50,854 nucleotides of DNA from Bacilli bacterium. Lineage in GTDB: Bacteria; Bacillota; Bacilli; Bacillales; Amphibacillaceae. Shown piece by piece: positions 1-7,622 of this stretch; position 1 is the first letter of the stretch; each line of letters opens with the position of its first letter. The stretch is from positions 1 to 50,854 of the forward strand of contig JAAYTF010000057.1 of NCBI GenBank assembly GCA_012518125.1. Reading direction: 5' to 3'. The position numbers and the translations under genes were made by a program. The notes beneath the pieces are model-generated. The model did no database searches and was not told where the DNA came from. It was given only the letters and a program-made list of their open reading frames with translations.

Positions 1-1
1 C

Positions 2-139
2 GGAGCGGTGTATCAGCACACGTTACGTCATACGGATTTAGCACTAAGAAAGCCAAAAAAAGCGTACAAAAATAGAGTGCTCAAAATATTGGTGCCATTA
101 CGGTACCGAGAAAAGCTTGACACAAACTCTATTAAATGA
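2..139 (+). CDS. 3' end of an unidentified gene (truncated by window edge)
   Basis: An open frame runs from the first bases to a TGA at 137-139 and encodes about 45 residues of a basic C-terminus (ending REKLDTNSIK). It has no start codon inside the window and is below the ORF-track length limit. I do not recognise the family. The basic residues around a short hydrophobic stretch (KILVPL) would fit a cytoplasmic tail, but this is not enough for a call. It may also be a chance open frame. Confidence 0.25.
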   Translation, partial: GAVYQHTLRHTDLALRKPKKAYKNRVLKILVPLRYREKLDTNSIK

Positions 140-162
140 AGGCTGTCGTTAAAACTCCTTCA

Positions 163-171
163 TGGTATAAT
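163..171 (+). promoter_or_regulatory. Extended -10 sigma-A-like element upstream of rpoN
   Basis: TGGTATAAT matches the extended -10 consensus TGnTATAAT and lies about 160 bases upstream of the rpoN start. No good -35 is visible at 16-18 bases. A second TATAAT at 241-246 also lacks a clear -35. Either could start the rpoN transcript. Confidence 0.4.
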
Positions 172-279
172 GAAAATGGCACGGCTAGGAAAACGATCAT
201 AAAAAGAAAGTGGACAACCATTTTTTTTTAGTGTCGTTAATATAATACAAACCATGTTAGAATATTCATATATAAACGA

Positions 280-295
280 TTGTAAACGTTTGCAT
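280..295 (+). promoter_or_regulatory. cre (CcpA operator) in the rpoN/sigL leader
   Basis: The core TGTAAACGTTTGCA with its flanking T residues fits the cre consensus WTGNAANCGNWNNCWW at every position. It lies downstream of both candidate -10 elements and about 40 bases before the rpoN start. Catabolite repression of B. subtilis sigL by a CcpA roadblock mechanism is known, and this position fits the same mechanism here. Confidence 0.75.
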
Positions 296-332
296 ATTTC
301 GTATGCGCTTTTACGCAAGGGGGGTGATAGAC

Positions 333-1652
333 GTGAGGATCGTCTTGGAACAGAAACAGACGTTGAAGATGGTCATGACGACGGAGTTGCGGCAGGCGAT
401 CGAACTTTTGCAACTGACGAATTACGAACTGAAACAATTCATTGAAAAGGAAGCGCAGGAAAATCCGTTTATCGAATTGATCGAAAAAGATTACGTTGAA
501 CCATATACATTCAGACGGCCAGGTTTGAAAAACGACGACGATGAAGAAGTGAATCCGTTCGATTTTGTCGCAAAAGAGGAACAGACGCTCGATGAACATT
601 TGTTGAAACAAGTGAATTTATTATCGATTCCGGAATGCGAACGGAGCATTTTAACGTTTTTAGTGTTGAATTTGAATGAAAACGGTTATTTGCCGATGTC
701 GAATGCAGAAATCAGCAATATTTTGAATGTTTCCGAAGCCGAAGTCGAACGGGCGCGGCAGACGTTAATGACGTTGGATCCGGTCGGCATCGGTGCGAGG
801 GATGTCCGGGAAAGCCTTCTCGTGCAAGCGAAGGAAAAATATCACGATGACGCCCTGTTGTTGACGGTCATCGAGAACCATTTGGACGATTTGGCGAACC
901 GGAAATGGGATGCGATTGCGGAAACGTTAAAGATCAGACGGAATGAAGTGGCGGACGCATTTGAAAAAGTCCGCACGTTAGATCCGAAACCGGCAATGCA
1001 TTATTCCACGAGAGGGATACACTATTTGGTCCCGGATATCATCGTCGAATGGAATGAAGCGGAAGATGCGTTCGAAGTGACGTTGAACCATCATTACATT
1101 CCGAATGTGCGTTTCAACAAGGAATATGTGCATCAACTCCCATCTTCACACGAATTGAGTTCGTACGTGAATGAACATTTCAAAAAATACAACTGGCTGC
1201 AACAAAGTATCGAACAGCGGAGAAAAACGATCTTGAATATCATGAAGGTCGTGCTTGACAGGCAGCGCAATTTTTTCAAAGAAGGTTTCCGGGCTCTAAA
1301 ACCGCTCACGTTAAAAGATGTCGCCGATGAAATCGGTGTCCATGAGTCGACGGTGAGCCGTGCGACGGCGAATAAAATCATTCAAACGCCGAAAGGGACC
1401 TTTGAGCTGAGGATGTTATTTTCAAACACGATCAAAACGGAAGAAGGCCAAGATGCGTCACAGACGAAAGTGAAAGAATTGTTGAAGGAAATCGTCGACA
1501 AAGAAGATAAAACAAAACCGTTGTCCGATCAAAAAATTGCGGACTTGTTGAAAAACAGGCATCAAATCGTCATTTCACGAAGAACGGTGGCGAAGTACCG
1601 CGACGAGCTGAACATTCCGTCTTCGTCGAGGAGAAAATGGCTCACAAGTTGA
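333..1652 (+). CDS. rpoN: RNA polymerase sigma-54 factor (SigL/RpoN)
   Basis: Encodes a 439-residue sigma-54 factor, which recruits RNA polymerase to -24/-12 promoters and depends on AAA+ activators. The Q-rich N-terminal activator-interaction region (about 1-50, LRQAIELLQ), the core-binding domain, the helix-turn-helix (DVADEIGVHESTVSRA) and the C-terminal RpoN box (SRRTVAKYRD) are all present. The GTG at 333 is chosen over the upstream ATG at 303 because AAGGGGGG lies just before it and the product then starts like other SigL proteins. The gene stands alone, with a cre in the leader and a terminator shared with convergent rtcB. The activators and target operons are not in this window. Confidence 0.96.
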   Translation: MRIVLEQKQTLKMVMTTELRQAIELLQLTNYELKQFIEKEAQENPFIELIEKDYVEPYTFRRPGLKNDDDEEVNPFDFVAKEEQTLDEHLLKQVNLLSIPECERSILTFLVLNLNENGYLPMSNAEISNILNVSEAEVERARQTLMTLDPVGIGARDVRESLLVQAKEKYHDDALLLTVIENHLDDLANRKWDAIAETLKIRRNEVADAFEKVRTLDPKPAMHYSTRGIHYLVPDIIVEWNEAEDAFEVTLNHHYIPNVRFNKEYVHQLPSSHELSSYVNEHFKKYNWLQQSIEQRRKTILNIMKVVLDRQRNFFKEGFRALKPLTLKDVADEIGVHESTVSRATANKIIQTPKGTFELRMLFSNTIKTEEGQDASQTKVKELLKEIVDKEDKTKPLSDQKIADLLKNRHQIVISRRTVAKYRDELNIPSSSRRKWLTS

Positions 1653-1664
1653 ATAAAATGAATA

Positions 1665-1706
1665 AAAGCTTGGGTAAAACGAATGAACCGCTTTTCCCAA
1701 GCTTTC
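1665..1706. terminator. Bidirectional terminator between rpoN and rtcB
   Basis: A perfect 10-base stem (AAAGCTTGGG with CCCAAGCTTT) lies between the two convergent stop codons, with A/T-rich flanks on both sides. Confidence 0.75.
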
Positions 1707-1711
1707 TTCGT

Positions 1712-2896
1712 TCAATCCCCCGCCATGAGGACGCCGACAGGTTTCAGTTCATGGAGCACGCGTATCGTCCCTTCATGCGCTTTGAGCACTTCTTTCAATT
1801 TGCGATACACGAAAGGACTTTCATCGGTACCGCCGCCGCGCAATTCCACGCCGTAACGTTTCACCGCTTTCATCATTTGCTCGCGGGAAATGACGCCGCC
1901 CGTCCGTTTTCCCGTGCGCCAATTCAGTTTGCCCGCCGCTTTTGTACGGCTCATGATCCGTCCGGCGCCGTGCACCGTGCTGTAAAATGCATTGCGGCTC
2001 TTTTCGCTGTCGACGCCTTCCAAAATGACCGATATATCGGCCATGCTGCCGCCGACAAATCCGAGCTGACCCGGTGCGGCAGGTGTGGCGCCTTTGCGCA
2101 CGACGATGTATTCTTTTCCGAAATGCGTTTCTTTCCATGCGTAATTATGATGGTTGTGGACTTCGAACGTCGCTTCTGCCCCGAGGACGTCAAGCACCAA
2201 GTCGATGACGTAGTCCCTTCCTGCATAAGCGTAGCGTCCGGCGAGCTTCATCGCCCGGTAATACATATCGCCCAATTCACTGTCGATATCGAGCAACGTT
2301 GGCGGCTGTTCCATCGGTTCTTGGATGTTTCCGGCCAAAAAGTCGCGGCCTTTTGCCAAGTTCAAAAAGCCGGTCGCCGTTTTATGGCCGAAGCCGCGGC
2401 TGCCGAAATGGTTGCCGACCCAAACTTCTTCGGTTTTTTTATCGATCAATATGTCGACATAATGGTTTCCGGAACCTGTCGTTCCCAATTGCGAGCGGGC
2501 CAACGCCTTTAATTCATCGTGCACTTTTTTGCCGATTCGTTTGAACACTTCCCAATCGTCATCGTCAAACAATTCGTGATCGACAGGGTTCGGATTGGTT
2601 CGCGAAATGCCAAAAAGAATCTTTCGTTTCAGCTCGTCCATGATCTTCGGCAAGTCGTCTTTGATATCTTCATAATGAAGATTCGTCTTCACCGCTTTAT
2701 TCCCGCATGCGATATCGTAGCCGACGCCGGATGGGGAAATTTGCCCGTCGTATACGATGACTCCCCCGACCGGCTGCGAATAGCCGTAGTGCCCGTCGGC
2801 GCAAAGCGCGCCGCCGACGACGTTTCCCGTTTGTAAACAATTTTCGAACTGCCGCAATGTGGCAGCATCATGTTGGCCGAAAATAACTTTATGCAT
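1712..2896 (-). CDS. rtcB: RNA-splicing ligase RtcB
   Basis: Encodes a 394-residue RtcB ligase, which joins RNA 2',3'-cyclic phosphate (or 3'-phosphate) ends to 5'-OH ends using GTP and manganese. The sequence shows the metal-binding GVGYDIACG motif near residue 58, the GSGNHYVD block, a His pair (EVHNHHN) and the HGAGR motif carrying the guanylated histidine. The length is close to the roughly 400 residues of bacterial RtcB. The ATG is preceded by AGAGGTGA. No rtcA, archease or sigma-54 activator gene is adjacent, so the physiological role (tRNA or rRNA repair) is inferred only from the family. Confidence 0.95.
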   Translation of the reverse strand: MHKVIFGQHDAATLRQFENCLQTGNVVGGALCADGHYGYSQPVGGVIVYDGQISPSGVGYDIACGNKAVKTNLHYEDIKDDLPKIMDELKRKILFGISRTNPNPVDHELFDDDDWEVFKRIGKKVHDELKALARSQLGTTGSGNHYVDILIDKKTEEVWVGNHFGSRGFGHKTATGFLNLAKGRDFLAGNIQEPMEQPPTLLDIDSELGDMYYRAMKLAGRYAYAGRDYVIDLVLDVLGAEATFEVHNHHNYAWKETHFGKEYIVVRKGATPAAPGQLGFVGGSMADISVILEGVDSEKSRNAFYSTVHGAGRIMSRTKAAGKLNWRTGKRTGGVISREQMMKAVKRYGVELRGGGTDESPFVYRKLKEVLKAHEGTIRVLHELKPVGVLMAGD

Positions 2897-3034
2897 GTAA
2901 TTTCACCTCTACGTACTAGTATACATGATGAAATGCCCGTACCATAAATGGAAGTCGATTCATATGATGGTACCAAAGAGAAAGGATTTATTTACAGTTT
3001 TTTACATTGATATTTTTTAGCAGAAAGTTTATCA

Positions 3035-3040
3035 TATAAT
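3035..3040 (+). promoter_or_regulatory. -10 element (TATAAT) of the structured RNA
   Basis: A perfect TATAAT places the expected transcription start at about 3046-3048, next to where the long closing stem of the RNA begins. The -35 is poor. TTGATA at 3007-3012 is too far away for standard spacing. Confidence 0.5.
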
Positions 3041-3235
3041 TGAAGCTGCAATGTTTGTGATTACGGTTGCGTTTAACCTCTACACAACAATTAGGGAGTT
3101 TTACATCGAGTGCTGGCTGTCAGGCCCCCAAAGAGGGGAAGGCAAAAGGTACTCTGCGAACACCCACTTGGGAGAGCGGGTGGTTAAAACGAACTAATTG
3201 AATCACGGCATTGCGGCTTCACGTGCATCGTTGGT
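3041..3235 (+). ncRNA. Structured RNA, probable 6S RNA (SsrS)
   Basis: About 195 bases without a convincing reading frame fold into a long rod. GAAGCTGCAATG...GTGATT (3042-3062) pairs with AATCACGGCATTGCGGCTTC (3201-3220). An inner helix pairs CAATTAG with CTAATTG and GTTTTA with TAAAAC, and GAGTGC pairs with GTACTC nearer the tip. The closing stem has an asymmetric TTT/GG internal loop. This arrangement, and stretches such as GTACTCTGCG and TTAAAAC, resemble E. coli 6S RNA as I remember it (UUC/GG loop, GCGCUCCGCG, UUAAAAC). Length and the separate terminator also fit 6S RNA, which traps sigma-A holoenzyme. An unrecognised cis-regulatory leader of the following MFS gene is the main alternative. 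Confidence 0.55.
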
Positions 3236-3270
3236 GAAAAAAATCCGCTCTTTAATGGGGCGGATTTTTT
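3236..3270 (+). terminator. Rho-independent terminator of the structured RNA
   Basis: AAAAATCCGC pairs with GCGGATTTTTT across an 11-base loop and is followed by a T run. It separates the RNA from the MFS gene. If the RNA were a cis-regulator, this would be its expression platform. Confidence 0.85.
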
Positions 3271-3373
3271 CGTTTCTTTTTTTCGCTTTTTGTTGCATGC
3301 TGGCTTGTTGCTTTCGTGTTGCGATATAATGGGATGTACGAATGCATGAGCGATGGATGTGGAGGGCAAAAGG

Positions 3374-4780
3374 ATGGCAAAAGATGGGGCAAAAATGGTG
3401 AAAAACCGCAATACACTCGTAGCCGTGCTGTTATTGGGCGCTTTTGTGGCTGTATTCAATCAAACGATCATGCTGACGGCCACTCCGCATCTGATGGATG
3501 AATTTTCGCTGACGGAAAACAGCGCGCAATGGGTGACGACGATTTTCATGTTAATAAACGGGATCATGATCCCGCTTTCCGCCTTTTTGATGGAATCGTT
3601 CACGTCGCGGAAATTATATATGTTTTCAATAATGACGTTCATTGCCGGGACAATTGTTTGCGCCATTTCCTTCAATTTCCCGATGTTGATGATCGGACGC
3701 ATCATTCAAGCGATTGGCGCTGGTATCATTTTCCCGCTCATGATGACGATTTTCATGCTCGTTTTCCCCGTGGAAAGACGTGGTTTTGCGATGGGGATTT
3801 CGGGGCTCGTCATTTCGTTTGCGCCTGCATTGGCCCCGGCCTTGTCCGGCTGGATGATCGAATTTTTGCCGTGGCGTTCGGTCTTTTACGTCATCATTCC
3901 GATAGCCATCATCGATTTGTTGGCGGCGTATTTTTTTATGCGCAACATCATCGAGTTGACGCATCCGAAAGTGGACGTGCTTTCGATCGTTTTATCCATT
4001 TTCGGATTTGGCGGGCTGTTGTACGGCTTCAGCAGTGCGGGGAATTACGGCTGGACCAACGTTTACGTCTATAGTTCCATCCTCGTCGGCTCGGTTTCAC
4101 TCGTCTGGTTCATCTTGAGACAGTTCAAATTGCGGCAGCCGATTTTGGAATTCCGCGTGTTTCAATATAACGTCTTTTCCATCACGATCGTCATCGGCAT
4201 GATCGCGTTTTCGACGTTGATTGCCACGGAGACGATTTTGCCGATTTACATGCAAGTGATGGCGGGGTTCAATGCGTTGGAAGCCGGGCTTGTCATTTTG
4301 CCGGGCGCTTTGCTATCCGGTTTCCTATCACCGCTTGTCGGGAAAATATTTGACGCAATCGGAGCGCGTTGGCTGCTCATCATCGGATTGTTCGTCATGA
4401 CAGCGACGACGTTGTTTTTTACAAATTTGACCGCGGAAACCTCGCTCCTCTTTTTAATAGTCGCTTTTGCCGCAAGGATGGTCGGCCTGTCGATGGTAGC
4501 GATGCCGGCGACGACGGCCGGATTGAACGTGTTGCCAAATCGCCTTATCCCGCACGGGACGGCGATGATGAACACGATGCGCCAAGTCGCCGCATCGATC
4601 GGCACCGGACTTTTCATTACGATCATGACGACGGCGGCCAAAGACGAGAAAGTCCATGGCATCGAAGGATTGATCCACGGGGTGAATGTGTCGTTTTATG
4701 CGATGACAATACTAACGGCTCTGGCCTTCCTGTTATCGTTTTTCGTCGAAAAGAAGCGGAAAAGCGCCGTTTCGACCTAA
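3374..4780 (+). CDS. MFS drug:H+ antiporter, DHA2 (14-TM, EmrB/QacA) family
   Basis: Encodes a 468-residue membrane exporter with about 14 hydrophobic segments. It has typical DHA2 features: an N-terminal LDxTIVNVALP-like segment (here FNQTIMLTATPHL), a GRxxQxxGAG motif in TM4 (GRIIQAIGAGI) and the TM5 motif ISFAPALAPALSGWM. Such proteins use the proton gradient to expel lipophilic compounds. The ATG at 3374 is preferred over 3353 because GGAGGG precedes it. A TATAAT lies at 3325-3330 with a weak -35. The gene follows a terminated structured RNA, so control by that RNA cannot be excluded. The substrate is unknown. Confidence 0.9.
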   Translation: MAKDGAKMVKNRNTLVAVLLLGAFVAVFNQTIMLTATPHLMDEFSLTENSAQWVTTIFMLINGIMIPLSAFLMESFTSRKLYMFSIMTFIAGTIVCAISFNFPMLMIGRIIQAIGAGIIFPLMMTIFMLVFPVERRGFAMGISGLVISFAPALAPALSGWMIEFLPWRSVFYVIIPIAIIDLLAAYFFMRNIIELTHPKVDVLSIVLSIFGFGGLLYGFSSAGNYGWTNVYVYSSILVGSVSLVWFILRQFKLRQPILEFRVFQYNVFSITIVIGMIAFSTLIATETILPIYMQVMAGFNALEAGLVILPGALLSGFLSPLVGKIFDAIGARWLLIIGLFVMTATTLFFTNLTAETSLLFLIVAFAARMVGLSMVAMPATTAGLNVLPNRLIPHGTAMMNTMRQVAASIGTGLFITIMTTAAKDEKVHGIEGLIHGVNVSFYAMTILTALAFLLSFFVEKKRKSAVST

Positions 4781-4820
4781 ACGCGGCGGACCGCTAAAAG
4801 CTGCTAATTGTGGAAAATAC

Positions 4821-4848
4821 TTGACATTATGAGTCGTTGACGTATAAT
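4821..4848 (+). promoter_or_regulatory. Sigma-A promoter of the T-box leader
   Basis: TTGACA (4821-4826), a 16-base spacer and TATAAT (4843-4848) form a near-consensus promoter. Transcription would begin at about 4855, just before T-box stem I. Confidence 0.85.
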
Positions 4849-4855
4849 CAAAAAA

Positions 4856-5170
4856 TAAATCAATGGAATCGTGTAGCGTAAAAGACGATGATGAGGGAAA
4901 GTAGGATTTGGAACTTTTCACAGAGAGCTTCGGCCGGTGAGAAGAAGCAAAAGGGAAAAATCCGAAAATGGCCTCTGAGTCGCGCACTGAACGTGTCCAT
5001 TGGCATCAGTAGGCTGCGACGGTTTCGGCACCCGTTATCCGTGCCAAAGTATACAAAATGTCCATTAGACATTTTGCGTACTTAGCGAGGCTGTTTGTGC
5101 GAGCAAATGGCGAAGTAAGGTGGTAACACGTCGGTTCAAACCACGTCCTTATACGGGACGTGGTTTTTTT
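4856..5170 (+). promoter_or_regulatory. T-box leader with Met (AUG) specifier
   Basis: The characteristic T-box parts appear in order. There is an AGTA bulge at 4900-4903, and a stem I helix GGATTT/AAATCC around a GAGAG...GGTGAGAAG distal part. An ATG specifier at 4968-4970 is followed by a purine. The F-box CCGTTA lies at 5032-5037 inside a GGCAC/GTGCC hairpin. A perfect hairpin CAAAATGTC/GACATTTTG follows. The T-box AAGGTGGTAACACG is at 5117-5130, and its UGGU would pair with ACCA, that is, a tRNA with A73 such as tRNA-Met. Uncharged tRNA-Met should stabilise the antiterminator and turn on the downstream SAM hydrolase gene. The T-box core departs from the AGGGUGGNACCGCG consensus at two or three bases. 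Confidence 0.88.
5138..5170 (+). terminator. T-box attenuator terminator
   Basis: AAACCACGTCC pairs perfectly with GGACGTGGTTT across a 7-base loop and runs into seven T residues. It lies just after the T-box element, so antitermination would control readthrough into the gene at 5195. Confidence 0.92.
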
Positions 5171-5194
5171 CATCCAAGATGGGGGGCATGTTCG

Positions 5195-6040
5195 ATGAAT
5201 AAGCTGTTGGTGTTTCAAACGGATTTCGGCCTGGTGGATGGCGCGGTCAGCGCAATGTACGGGGTGGCGCTCTCCGTTGACAAAGATTTAAAAGTGTATG
5301 ATTTGACGCATGAAATTCCACAATACAACATTTGGGAAGGCTCTTACCGTTTGTATCAAACGATATCTTATTGGCCGGAAGGGACAGTGTTTGTTTCCGT
5401 CATCGACCCGGGCGTCGGAACGGACCGGTTGAGCGTCGTTGCAAAAACGAAAACGAACCATTATATCGTCACGCCGAATAACGGGACGTTGACGCACGTC
5501 GAAGCGAACTTCGGTATCGAAGCATTGCGGGAAATCGATGAAACGGTCCATCGTCTGCCGAATTCAGGTGAATCTTACACATTTCATGGCAGGGACATTT
5601 ACGCTTACACGGGCGCGAAATTGGCTGCAGGAAAAATCACGTATGAAGAAGTGGGAAGGGAATTGTCGCACGATGATATCGTGAAAATCGTCCATCCTGC
5701 TGCACGGTTGAGCGGCGATCGTGTCATTGGCAACATCGATATTTTGGATGTCCGGTTCGGGAATTTATGGACGAATATCGGACGTGAATTGTTCTTGCAA
5801 TTGGATGTGGCTTACGGCGATTTGTTCGAGGTGACGATCGAAAACGATCATCGCGTCGTCTACAAAAATGTCATGACGTACGGCAAGACGTTTGCCGACA
5901 CTCGTCTAGGGGAACCGTTGATTTACGTTAATTCGGTCGATAAACTGGGCATCGCGATCAACCAAGGCTCTTTTGCGGAAGCATACCATATCGGAACGGG
6001 GGTACATTGGAAAATAACGATCCGCAAGCTGAAAAAATAA
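5195..6040 (+). CDS. SAM hydrolase (SAM hydroxide adenosyltransferase, DUF62 family)
   Basis: Encodes a 281-residue DUF62 protein. Characterised members hydrolyse S-adenosylmethionine to adenosine and methionine; halogenases such as SalL and FlA are relatives. The N-terminal FQTDFGLVDG motif, the VIDPGVGTDR motif and the Asn-rich VTPNNGTL segment are family signatures for the SAM- and water-binding site, and the length is normal. The ATG at 5195 follows a GGGGGG ribosome site; an ATG at 5188 stops after four codons. The gene sits alone behind a methionine T-box, which suggests methionine release or SAM level control as its role. The substrate assignment comes from the family and the regulatory role is inference. 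Confidence 0.88.
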   Translation: MNKLLVFQTDFGLVDGAVSAMYGVALSVDKDLKVYDLTHEIPQYNIWEGSYRLYQTISYWPEGTVFVSVIDPGVGTDRLSVVAKTKTNHYIVTPNNGTLTHVEANFGIEALREIDETVHRLPNSGESYTFHGRDIYAYTGAKLAAGKITYEEVGRELSHDDIVKIVHPAARLSGDRVIGNIDILDVRFGNLWTNIGRELFLQLDVAYGDLFEVTIENDHRVVYKNVMTYGKTFADTRLGEPLIYVNSVDKLGIAINQGSFAEAYHIGTGVHWKITIRKLKK

Positions 6041-6161
6041 AAGCGTGCGAAGTGCCATCGGCTGTTTCGATGCGAAATGTTTGCCAGACGCATAATATTT
6101 ACGCTTTCGGATAAAGTAAGCATAGCGTTTTTTAATCAAAGGCAGGTATCAACCAGGGCAA

Positions 6162-7622
6162 ATGGAACCGACAGTCGATTTATCGCACACACGCACACCT
6201 TTAAAAAACGATCGTGAAGCGATTGTCAAACAAATCACATCGATGACGAGCTGTGATGATTTGAAAGTGGAGACGATCGATGATGCGCTGACGTATTTGT
6301 ACGTCAATACGATCGTCGATGAATCGCGGTTGTTCGAAGAGTTGGCGCCGAAGTTCGAACAACTATTAAAACACCACAAACATTGGCGGCGCATCTTGAC
6401 GCGCGGCACGAAGAAACAGTTTCTCGAAGAAGCGCTCACCGATTTGATGCAAGGTAGCGTCATCATCAGCCATAAAAAATGGGATGGTTTTGTCATCGCG
6501 ATCCCTTTGGCTGAATTCAAAAGCCGTTCGGTCGAACAGCCGGTGTTGGAACGCGTCCTTTTCGGCCCGAAAGACAGCTTTACGGAAGATTTAGAGTCGA
6601 ACATTTCGCTCGTGCGGCGAAACAATAAACACGTCAATTTGACGGTCAAATATTTTACCGTCGGTGAACGATCGAAAAATAAAGTCGCCGTCATCTATTA
6701 CAACGATATCGCCAATCCAAAATTCGTCGAAAAAATAGAACGGAGAATCAAAGAAATCCATATCGACCGCGTCATCGGCCAAAAAGATTTGATGGAACTG
6801 ATCATCGGAAAAAACCAGACGGTGTTTCCTTTATATGAACTGGTTGAACAGCCGGCCCGTACGACGCACTTCTTAAATAGTGGGCGCGTGCTCCTCTTGA
6901 TTGACGGCATCCCGTTCGGCGCGATGGTGCCGATGGTTTTCCTCAATTTGTTCGTCGCGTCCGAATATTTCACGCAAGGAAACATCATCGCTTTGTTTAT
7001 CCGCTTCATCCGGGCGATCGCGGCGTTTCTAGCGTTGTATGTTCCTTCGTTTTACGTGGCGCTCATCGGTTTGAACACGACCGTGCTGCCGACGGAGCTC
7101 GGCATCTTGATCGCCAGCGACAGGGCGTCGATTCCGTATCCGGTTTTCGTGGAAATCATCGTCCTTTTTTTCGTCTTAGACATATTTTTGGAATCGACTT
7201 CTTATGTCCCGGGAAATATCGGTTCCGCATTGAACATCGTCGGCAGCTTGGTGATCGGCCAAGCGGCGGCGCAAGTCAATCTGGTCAGCGATATGAGCAT
7301 CATCATCATCGCGGTGACGGCAATCGGAACGTATTTGACGTTGTATCAACTTTCGTATGCGCTCAGGTTATGGAAATATCCGATGGTTTTTGCGGCGGCG
7401 TTTTTAGGGTTTTACGGCATCGTCTGCATAAGCGTCATCATGTTTGCGCACTTGTGCAGTTTGAAATCGTTCGGCGTGCCGTACATGAGTCCGCTCGCAC
7501 CTCTCAGGCTCGGCGATTTGTTCAGGGACTTTTTGAAGCATCGCGACATCAGTGAGGAAATCTATCGGAAGAAATATTTCAGACCATTGGATGAACGTAG
7601 GCAAGCAGGCGATGAAAATTAA
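6162..7622 (+). CDS. Spore germinant receptor subunit A (GerA/GerK A family)
   Basis: Encodes a 486-residue inner-membrane protein of the GerXA family. A soluble N-terminal domain (about 1-240) is followed by a membrane domain with about five or six hydrophobic segments, including the hallmark SFYVALIGLNTTVLPTELG region and the SYVPGNIGSALNIVGSLVIGQAA block. With the B and C subunits it forms the receptor that senses nutrients in the dormant spore and releases ions. It is first in a tight A-B-C operon and overlaps gerXB by 11 bases. A forespore (sigma-G) promoter is expected, but I found no convincing one in 6041-6161. The ligand cannot be predicted. Confidence 0.93.
   Translation: MEPTVDLSHTRTPLKNDREAIVKQITSMTSCDDLKVETIDDALTYLYVNTIVDESRLFEELAPKFEQLLKHHKHWRRILTRGTKKQFLEEALTDLMQGSVIISHKKWDGFVIAIPLAEFKSRSVEQPVLERVLFGPKDSFTEDLESNISLVRRNNKHVNLTVKYFTVGERSKNKVAVIYYNDIANPKFVEKIERRIKEIHIDRVIGQKDLMELIIGKNQTVFPLYELVEQPARTTHFLNSGRVLLLIDGIPFGAMVPMVFLNLFVASEYFTQGNIIALFIRFIRAIAAFLALYVPSFYVALIGLNTTVLPTELGILIASDRASIPYPVFVEIIVLFFVLDIFLESTSYVPGNIGSALNIVGSLVIGQAAAQVNLVSDMSIIIIAVTAIGTYLTLYQLSYALRLWKYPMVFAAAFLGFYGIVCISVIMFAHLCSLKSFGVPYMSPLAPLRLGDLFRDFLKHRDISEEIYRKKYFRPLDERRQAGDEN

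Noticed and set aside
1-120. Possible CIRCE (HrcA) element from TTAGCACT and AGAGTGCT
   Set aside because: The two half sites are far more than nine bases apart and no heat-shock gene follows.
1637-2512. 291-codon plus-strand ORF opposite rtcB
   Set aside because: It is the complementary-frame shadow of rtcB: no ribosome site, His/Phe/Arg-rich low-complexity translation, and full overlap with a clear gene.
3051-3196. 48-codon frame beginning MFVITVAFN inside the structured RNA
   Set aside because: No ribosome site before the ATG, and the bases are tied up in long complementary helices, so RNA function explains the sequence better.
4967-4972. Trp (TGG) specifier in the T-box
   Set aside because: The next base would be C instead of the usual purine, and the T-box UGGU predicts A73, not the G73 of tRNA-Trp. 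AUG fits both rules.
6041-6161. Sigma-G promoter upstream of the ger operon (CATAATA at 6091-6097)
   Set aside because: A -10-like motif is present, but no acceptable -35 lies 17-18 bases upstream, so I do not annotate it.
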